Origin: Caulobacter sp048541825
GTDB lineage: Bacteria; Pseudomonadota; Alphaproteobacteria; Caulobacterales; Caulobacteraceae
DNA: 64,000 bases
Assembly (NCBI RefSeq): GCF_048541825.1
Contig: NZ_CP183332.1
Coordinates: 2,542,001-2,606,000, forward strand
Direction: 5' to 3'
Positions within the stretch are counted from its first letter, which is position 1; each line of letters starts with the position of its first letter. Of the stretch, positions 58,566-64,000 are shown in pieces. The notes beneath the pieces are model-generated. The model worked only from the letters and a program-made list of their open reading frames with translations. It was not told the DNA's origin and ran no database searches. A program made the translations under genes and the position numbers.

Positions 58566-58588
58566 GAACTTTCAGCGATGACGAGGGT

Positions 58589-59518
58589 CTAGTAGACCAC
58601 GCCGCCGACGCCGCCATCGAGGCTGAAGCTCATCGAAGACGCACTGGTCTCGCGGACCTGCTCCTCGCGATAGGCCGTGTAGGTTTCGCTAGTGAGAAGG
58701 GTCAGGATCTTCACGCCGGCCCCAAAGCGGCGCAGCAGCGAGCGCTCATTGCAATCGCGGGCCGGACGCTGCGGGCGGCAGGTCAAGGTCCCCGCCTGAC
58801 CGGCCTGGCCCGCGCCGGGAGCATGATAGAGGGCCTCGTTCTTGGCGCAGATATAGGTCTGGGCGCCGCGGCCATTGGTGCTGATGTCGATGCTGCTCTC
58901 ATAGTCGCCGATCACGTACTGCATGCGCGAGCCGGCGATGCAGCGATACAGTTCGCCGTCATAGCGGTCGTCGATGTCGCGGTCGGGCGTGACCTGAGAG
59001 GCCGGGTGCGGCACGTCGCGATCGTCCAGGCACACGGCGCGGATAACGACGCGGCGCAGCTTGGTGCGGGTGGCTTCATACGATGCACGACGGCGCACTT
59101 CGCCGCCCTCGACATTGAGGCCCTGAATATAGCCGGTCGACATCGGGCCAGAATAGTAGCCGCCGTGACCGCCGCCACCATAGTAGACGTTGGTGCTGGC
59201 GCCCCCGCCGGCCCCGGCCCCCGCGCCTGAAGACGCGCCGGCCGAAGCCGTGGCGTTGGCATTGGCGTTGACGATCACCGTCGCGCCGACATTGATGTTG
59301 ACGCCCGGAATATTGACGTTGTGACCCGGCGTGCAGCACGGGGGGCTGGGCGGCTTGGGAGGCTTTGGCGGAGGCGCCGGAGGCTTGCAGCAGACCGGGG
59401 GCGGTGGCGGACAGCTGGAGCCGCACTGCGCATAGGCCGCGCCGCCCAGCGACAGGCTTCCCAGCAGGGCGCCGAGGCCCCACAGCAGCCCGCGCATCGA
59501 TCGTTTCGGCGCCTTCAT
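58589..59518 (-). CDS. Secreted Cys/Pro-rich protein, function unknown
   Basis: A 309-residue protein from ATG 59518, with AAGGGGA upstream. A signal peptide (KRSMRGLLWGLGALLGSLSLGGAAYA) is followed by CGSSCPPPPPVCCKPPAPPPKPPKPP, then VNIPGVNINVGATVIVNANANATASAG, a glycine-rich patch with YYGGGGHGGYY, and a C-terminal domain with several Cys (AVCLDDRDV, LYRCIAGSR, YICAKNE). Repeated Asn-Val/Ala patterns resemble surface proteins of Caulobacterales. I do not recognise a family; a cell-envelope role is inferred. Confidence 0.75.
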   Translation of the reverse strand: MKAPKRSMRGLLWGLGALLGSLSLGGAAYAQCGSSCPPPPPVCCKPPAPPPKPPKPPSPPCCTPGHNVNIPGVNINVGATVIVNANANATASAGASSGAGAGAGGGASTNVYYGGGGHGGYYSGPMSTGYIQGLNVEGGEVRRRASYEATRTKLRRVVIRAVCLDDRDVPHPASQVTPDRDIDDRYDGELYRCIAGSRMQYVIGDYESSIDISTNGRGAQTYICAKNEALYHAPGAGQAGQAGTLTCRPQRPARDCNERSLLRRFGAGVKILTLLTSETYTAYREEQVRETSASSMSFSLDGGVGGVVY

Positions 59519-59691
59519 GGCGATCCCCTTCACACGACGTCGTCCGACCGTCTGGCCAGCAAGAATCGGGCCGTCATCCGCCTCCCGGCTGGCTTGCGCC
59601 AAAACGGGACGGTCGGGGCTTTGGCCCGGATCTCCTAGCAAGCCCCATGCGGCAAAAAACAGCCGTGGAAGGACCCGCTGAGGGGACGACG

Positions 59692-60240
59692 ATGTTCCAT
59701 CCAAGCACACAACGGTTGATAGACTATTGGCGCGACCGCAAAGGTGACGCGCCCGCGCCGTCGCGCGCCGACATCAATCCGGGCGATTTCACCGACCTTC
59801 TGCCTCAGGTCTTCATCGCCGGACGCGAGAAACTGGGCCGCATGCCCTTCCGCCTGGCCGGCGGGTTCCTGGCCGACCTGCACGCCCGCGATCTGCGCGG
59901 CGAGGATCTGCTCAGCCTGTGGGCCCTGTCGCACCGGCTGGAACTGAAGTCGTCCCTGGAGATCGCCCGTCGCCGCTGCCAGCCGGTGGTGGTCACGGCC
60001 GACATTCGGGCTCAAGGGGTTCCGTCGGTCGGCATGGAGGTGCTGTTTGCGCCCCTGCGCGGCGTAGACGGCGAAACCGACCGCTTCCTGGGCGTCTATC
60101 AGCCCATCGCCATGACGGCGCGACTGGAAGGCCGCCCGGCCTATGAACTGGGCGTTCGCAAGATCCAGCCCCTGGGCCTCGCCAATCAGGAAGGTGCCCG
60201 GCTGCGTCTGGCTACCCTGGACGGCCGCCGGATCGCCTAG
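59692..60240 (+). CDS. PAS domain protein (PAS_5 type)
   Basis: A 182-residue single-domain protein from ATG 59692: DYWRDRKGDAPAPSRADINPGDFTDLLPQVFI, LAGGFLADLHARDLRGEDL, VLFAPLRGVDGETDRFLGVYQPI. It matches the PAS_5 family common in alphaproteobacteria, with no output domain. The stop overlaps the convergent globin gene by 4 bases. Role unknown; it may modulate a kinase. Confidence 0.85.
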   Translation: MFHPSTQRLIDYWRDRKGDAPAPSRADINPGDFTDLLPQVFIAGREKLGRMPFRLAGGFLADLHARDLRGEDLLSLWALSHRLELKSSLEIARRRCQPVVVTADIRAQGVPSVGMEVLFAPLRGVDGETDRFLGVYQPIAMTARLEGRPAYELGVRKIQPLGLANQEGARLRLATLDGRRIA

Positions 60241-60665
60241 CCCCTCGCGGCCTTTGCGGTCTCGAACTGGTTGGTATGGGTGACGTAGTAGTCCAGATCG
60301 ACCAGCAGTGCGCGCCAGGCCGCGTCGATCTCGGCTGTCCAGTCCGCGCCCAGCACCTCGCGCAGGGTGTCAGCCACCACGCCAAAGAACGTCCCGAACA
60401 CTTGGGGCGGTACGTCATAGCCGGCGTGGTTCATCGCTTCGGACTGGATCAGGGTCGCCGCGTACTGACGCTCGCCGATGAAGTCCAGGATGGCCCGGAT
60501 CACCTGCGACAGCATCTCGCCGCGCACCTGACCGTTGGCGTCCATGCAGAACAGCGGCTCCATGTCCGGCTGCTGGCGAAAGAGCCGCTCATAGACCAGG
60601 GGCGTGAGATCATCGCAGCGCTGGGCCGCCAGCTCTAGGCTGCTCTCGATCAGCGCGGCGCTCAC
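60237..60665 (-). CDS. Globin family heme protein
   Basis: A 142-residue protein from a GTG at 60665. LTPLVYERLFRQQPDMEPLFCMDANGQVRGEMLSQVIRAILDFIG contains the B- to E-helix region, followed by an EAMNHAGYDVPPQVFGTFFGVVADTLREVLG segment with the likely proximal His, and WRALLVDLDYYVTH at the C-terminus. It is a single-domain globin without a reductase domain. Possibly for oxygen or NO handling. No known NO-response gene is adjacent. Confidence 0.85.
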   Translation of the reverse strand: MSAALIESSLELAAQRCDDLTPLVYERLFRQQPDMEPLFCMDANGQVRGEMLSQVIRAILDFIGERQYAATLIQSEAMNHAGYDVPPQVFGTFFGVVADTLREVLGADWTAEIDAAWRALLVDLDYYVTHTNQFETAKAARG

Positions 60666-60670
60666 GGCGG

Positions 60671-61618
60671 CTAACCCCGCCCGGCCGCGTCGAGATCGGC
60701 GACCACCTCGGCGGGCAGGATCAGGCGGGCCGCGCCCATCAGCTCTTCCAGCTGGACGACGCTGGTGGCGCTGGCGATGGGCGCAGTGATGGCCGGATGG
60801 GCCATGATCCAGGCCAGCGCGATCTGGGCGTGCGTGGCTCCGGTCGCCTCGACGGCCTTGTCCAGGGCCGCCAGCACCCGAACACCCTTGTCGTTCATGT
60901 AGTCGCGCTTGATCGTATGGCGCCGCGCGCGCCCTTCAAGGTCGGCCTCAGCGCGGTACTTGCCCGTCAGGAAGCCCGCAGCCAGACCATAGAACGGAAT
61001 GACGCCCAGGCCTTCCGCCGCCGTCAGAGCGGCCAGCTCACCCTCGACCTGGTCGCGATCATAGAGATTGAACTTCGGCTGGATTGTCTCGTAGCGCGGC
61101 AGACCGTTGGCCGCCGAGGCCGCCAGGCTCTCGGTCAGCCTGGCCGGTGAGAAATTGGACGCCCCGATGGCCCGCACCTTGCCCGCCTTCACCAGGCGGC
61201 CATAGGCCTCCAGTGTCTCCTCGACCGGGGTCGCCGCATCGTCCTGATGCGACTGGTAGAGGTCGATATAGTCGGTCTGCAGCCGCCGCAGCGAACCCTC
61301 GACCGCCGCCTCGATATTGGCGGCCGACAGGCCCGGCTGTTTGGGCCACATGGCCACCTTGGTCAGGATCAGCACGTCGTCGCGCCTGCCCCGCGCCTTC
61401 AGCCAGCGACCGATGACACGCTCGGACTCGCCCCCGTCGTGCCCGGGAACCCAGGCCGAATAGACGTCGGCCGTATCGACGGCGTTGAAGCCGCCGCCGA
61501 CGAAGGCATCGAGCAGGCGATGCGAAGTCGCCTCGTCCGCCGTCCAGCCAAAGACATTCCCGCCAAACACCAGCGGGGCGATCGAGAGGCCGGAACGGCC
61601 GAGGGGGCGACGCTGCAT
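60671..61618 (-). CDS. Aldo/keto reductase
   Basis: A 315-residue NADPH-dependent oxidoreductase from ATG 61618. MQRRPLGRSGLSIAPLVFGGNVFG is the typical start, NAVDTADVYSAWVPGHDGGESERVIG has the catalytic Asp and Tyr, LILTKV the Lys, and LYQSHQDDAATPVEETLEAYGRLVKAGKVRAIGASNF the His and following motif. Substrate unknown. It lies 10 bases downstream of the GMC oxidoreductase gene, so they may be one operon. Confidence 0.92.
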   Translation of the reverse strand: MQRRPLGRSGLSIAPLVFGGNVFGWTADEATSHRLLDAFVGGGFNAVDTADVYSAWVPGHDGGESERVIGRWLKARGRRDDVLILTKVAMWPKQPGLSAANIEAAVEGSLRRLQTDYIDLYQSHQDDAATPVEETLEAYGRLVKAGKVRAIGASNFSPARLTESLAASAANGLPRYETIQPKFNLYDRDQVEGELAALTAAEGLGVIPFYGLAAGFLTGKYRAEADLEGRARRHTIKRDYMNDKGVRVLAALDKAVEATGATHAQIALAWIMAHPAITAPIASATSVVQLEELMGAARLILPAEVVADLDAAGRG

Positions 61619-61628
61619 GGCTAGATGA

Positions 61629-63293
61629 TCACGCCGCCACCGCTCGCCCGTCCTCAAATACCGGCGCGTCCATCGGGGCCAGGGCCGCCTTGCCCATGAT
61701 CATGTCCGCCGCCCGCTCGGCCACCATGATGGTCGGCGCATTGGTGTTGCCGCCCACCAGGGTCGGCATGACCGACGCGTCCACAACCCGCAGGCCCGCG
61801 ATCCCCTGCACCCGCAGCTGGTCGTCGACCACCGCCATGGCGTCGCCCGCCGCGCCCATGCGACAGGTGCCGACCGGGTGATAGATCGTCTCGGACTTGG
61901 CCCGGATCCAGGCGTCGAGATCAGCGTCGGCCCGCACATCGGCGCCCGGCGCATATTCGGCGTCGCGATAGGGGTCCAGGGCCGCCTGGGCCGCGACTTC
62001 ACGCGCCATGCGGACACCCTCGCGCAGAGCTCGGCGGTCCTCGTCGGCGGCGAGGTAGTTGCCCAGGATGGTGGGATCGTCGAACGGATCGGCCGAGCGC
62101 AGACCCACGGCGCCGCGGCTTTCCGGACGCAGCTGGCAGACGTGCAGGGTGAAGCCGTCCTTCTCGATCAGGGTCTTGCCGTGGTCCTGCATGATGGCCA
62201 GCACGCCATGGATCTGCAGGTCGGGGCGGTCCAGGTCGGGCCGCGACTTCAGGAAGGCGCCGCTCTCGAGGAACTGCTGCCGACCCATACCCTTGCCCAT
62301 CAGCATATAGGACAGGCCCGTGCCCAGCTTCCTGAGGCCCTTGTTGGCCGAATAGGCGGTCATCAGGTTCTTGGTCGTCCACGACAGGCAGACGTCCAGG
62401 TGATCCTGCAGATTGGCGCCGACGCCCTTGGACTCCTGGACCACCGCCACGCCGTGTGACTTCAGCAGATCCGGCGCACCAATGCCCGACAGTTGCAGGA
62501 TCTGCGGCGACTGCACCGCGCCGGCGCTCAGCAGCACCTCGGCGTCGGCATGGGCCGTGCGCTTCTCGCCGCCCTTGCCGACGACGTAGTCGACGCCGAT
62601 GGCGCGGCCTTTCTCGATCAGGATCTTCGTCGTGCGGGCTTCGGTCACGCACGTCAGGTTCGGCCGCGAGAGGGCCGCTGTCAGATAGGCGGCCGCCGCG
62701 CTCCAGCGCTTGCCGTCGCGGATGGTCAGGTCGTAGGGCCCAAAGCCCTCCTGCTGGTAGCCATTGAAATCCTTGGTGGTCTTGTAGCCCGCCTGGCGTC
62801 CCGCCTCGATCAGGGCAGGATAGAACGGGCTGGGCGACTCGCCCCCGGACACGTGCAGCGGACCCTGGCCGCCATGATAGGCGTCGCCGCCGGCATGGTG
62901 GGTTTCCGAGCGCTTGAAATAGGGCAGCACCTCCGAATAGGACCAGCCCGACAGGCCCATCTGCCGCCACTGATCATAGTCACGGGCATGGCCGCGGATA
63001 TAGATCATGCCGTTGATCGCCGAGGAGCCGCCCAGGCCCTTGCCGCGCGGCCACCACAGCTTGCGGTTATCCAGGTGCGGCTCTTCCTCGGTCCAGAAGC
63101 CCCAGTTCTGGTCACCCTTGGCCTTGATCAGTTCGCCGACCCCCGCCGGCATCTTGACCAGGATCGAGGTGTTCTTGCCGCCGGCTTCCAGCAGCAGCAC
63201 CTTGATATTGGGATCTTCCGTCAGTCGCGCGGCCAGAACGCAGCCCGCCGAGCCGGCGCCGATGACGATGTAATCGAAGCGTTCGCTGGCCAT
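61629..63293 (-). CDS. GMC family FAD oxidoreductase (choline dehydrogenase-like)
   Basis: A 554-residue flavoprotein. DYIVIGAGSAGCVLAARLTED is the FAD motif, PRGKGLGGSSAINGMIYIRGHARDYD the GMC signature 1, GAVQSPQILQLSGIG signature 2, and YHPVGTCRMG the catalytic His region. It is close to choline/alcohol dehydrogenases such as BetA or AlkJ, but no betaine genes are near, so the alcohol substrate is uncertain. The start at 63293 is followed by MASERFDYIVIG. Confidence 0.93.
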   Translation of the reverse strand: MASERFDYIVIGAGSAGCVLAARLTEDPNIKVLLLEAGGKNTSILVKMPAGVGELIKAKGDQNWGFWTEEEPHLDNRKLWWPRGKGLGGSSAINGMIYIRGHARDYDQWRQMGLSGWSYSEVLPYFKRSETHHAGGDAYHGGQGPLHVSGGESPSPFYPALIEAGRQAGYKTTKDFNGYQQEGFGPYDLTIRDGKRWSAAAAYLTAALSRPNLTCVTEARTTKILIEKGRAIGVDYVVGKGGEKRTAHADAEVLLSAGAVQSPQILQLSGIGAPDLLKSHGVAVVQESKGVGANLQDHLDVCLSWTTKNLMTAYSANKGLRKLGTGLSYMLMGKGMGRQQFLESGAFLKSRPDLDRPDLQIHGVLAIMQDHGKTLIEKDGFTLHVCQLRPESRGAVGLRSADPFDDPTILGNYLAADEDRRALREGVRMAREVAAQAALDPYRDAEYAPGADVRADADLDAWIRAKSETIYHPVGTCRMGAAGDAMAVVDDQLRVQGIAGLRVVDASVMPTLVGGNTNAPTIMVAERAADMIMGKAALAPMDAPVFEDGRAVAA

Positions 63294-63437
63294 GGCCCCG
63301 ACGCCCTCCCTGAATGTTATCGTTGTTAAGGCAGAGAGTGACGCGGCTTATCGCCCGATGCAAGACGGGCTGTGAATGTCGGTGCAGGCGAGGCGTGGAC
63401 GGCAGGCAAGGCGCCCCCTGATGGAACGGGACAGGCC

Positions 63438-64000
63438 TCAGGCGGAGACTGCTACGCCAAGCTCGCACCAGCCCAAGGGCCGGGGCGCCTTGGGCATATA
63501 GAATGCCTTGGTCTCCTTGATCACGAACCCTGCGGCAGTGATCGCCGCGCCCACGGGCCGGGTAAGACGGCATCCGCCCGCCAGCGGCGTCCAGAAGGGT
63601 TCGATGCGTTTCTGCCAGCGCGCGACCGGGGCGTCGGGGGATAGCCCATGCTCGCAGAAGAGAAACCGGCCGCCTGGCTTCAGAACCCGTCGCGCCTCGG
63701 CCAAAACCGCGGTGGGTGTGTGCACCGAGCAGAGGGTGAAGGTGCAGACGACGGTATCGAAACTGTGGCTGTCGAAGCCCATCTGCTCGGCCTCCCCCGC
63801 CAGGATCTCAACCTTGAGACCTTCCGGGCGCGGCGCGGCCAGCGCCCGATCGCGCAAGCCCTCCGATGGATCAATGCCGGTGACGCTGCTCACCCGCGAC
63901 GGATCATAGAAGGCCAGGTTCAGCCCACCGCCGATCCCCAGCTCCAGAACCCGTCCTTCCGCCTGCGGCACGACCCGGGCGCGCTGCTTGGCGATGGCCC
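63438..64000 (-). CDS. Class I SAM-dependent methyltransferase, partial (5' end outside)
   Basis: The reading frame continues past the window end (AIAKQRARVVPQAEGRVLELGIGG), so the N-terminus is missing; a GTG at 63971 is in frame but probably not the start. GRVLELGIGGGLNLAFYDP is the SAM motif I, VTGIDPSEGLRDRA follows, and CTFTLCSVHTPTAVLAEARRVLKPGGRFLFCEHG is typical of UbiE-like small methyltransferases of the phosphatidylethanolamine N-methyltransferase type. Substrate unknown. Confidence 0.85.
   Translation of the reverse strand, partial: AIAKQRARVVPQAEGRVLELGIGGGLNLAFYDPSRVSSVTGIDPSEGLRDRALAAPRPEGLKVEILAGEAEQMGFDSHSFDTVVCTFTLCSVHTPTAVLAEARRVLKPGGRFLFCEHGLSPDAPVARWQKRIEPFWTPLAGGCRLTRPVGAAITAAGFVIKETKAFYMPKAPRPLGWCELGVAVSA

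Overview
The window reads as a chromosomal segment of a stalked, holdfast-forming alphaproteobacterium, most likely a Caulobacter species. The main evidence is a holdfast-anchor operon hfaA-hfaB-hfaD behind a sigma-54 promoter and a CtrA half-site. Supporting evidence is the high GC content, the rRNA operon order 16S-tRNAIle-tRNAAla-23S-5S-tRNAfMet, a tandem cold-shock-domain protein, and several families of intergenic palindromic repeats. No phage, integrase, transposase or CRISPR array was seen.

Layout. 0.1-5 kb: a glutathione S-transferase, three related polytopic membrane proteins in tandem, and trmFO. 5-10.4 kb: a lipid/stress cluster with DUF1365, an FAD amine-oxidase-like protein, a CFA-synthase-like methyltransferase and a DUF2177 membrane protein, followed by an ECF sigma factor with its RskA-type anti-sigma factor. 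10.4-30.3 kb: a purine catabolic island of about 20 kb in four transcription units: (i) allC-pucG-puuE-uraD-puuD-tetR; (ii) fmdA, divergent from (iii) an AtzG/HpxX-like gene, an AtzE-like amidase, hpxZ and a nucleoside hydrolase; and (iv) a small ORF, then uraH-xdhA-xdhB-xdhC-guaD. A YceI lipoprotein and an RTX calcium-binding protein lie between (i) and (ii). 30.5-33.5 kb: NADP-type malic enzyme and a double cold-shock protein. 33.7-39.1 kb: the rRNA operon on the minus strand, driven by an upstream array of at least three near-consensus promoters. 40-44.3 kb: an Rrf2 regulator, a CBS protein, a rhomboid protease, then hfaABD. 44.3-51 kb: two hybrid histidine kinases flanking an ABC-F ATPase. 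51-53.5 kb: an NMT1-like ABC importer. 53.6-64 kb: a secreted repeat protein with a DUF2336 protein, a large M16 lipoprotein peptidase, a Cys/Pro-rich secreted protein, a PAS protein, a globin, an aldo/keto reductase, a GMC oxidoreductase and a partial methyltransferase.

How the genes work together. Nucleoside hydrolase frees bases. GuaD and XdhABC make urate. PuuD, UraH, UraD and PuuE take urate to allantoate, and AllC and PucG take it on to oxalurate plus glycine. The HpxX/AtzE/HpxZ-like proteins and perhaps FmdA are the natural candidates for oxalurate and oxamate breakdown. All four transcription units carry the same short motif, AAGTAAG or GTAAG, at their promoters; in one it forms an exact GTAAG-N6-CTTAC dyad. 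The TetR-family gene at the end of unit (i) is the obvious candidate regulator. Inside the otherwise tightly packed units, the only sizeable gaps are filled by palindromic repeat elements. The edges of these elements supply the likely ribosome-binding site of the next gene, and in one case the last 35 codons of the previous one.

Protein functions are assigned from motifs read by eye. rRNA ends and non-ATG starts are approximate.
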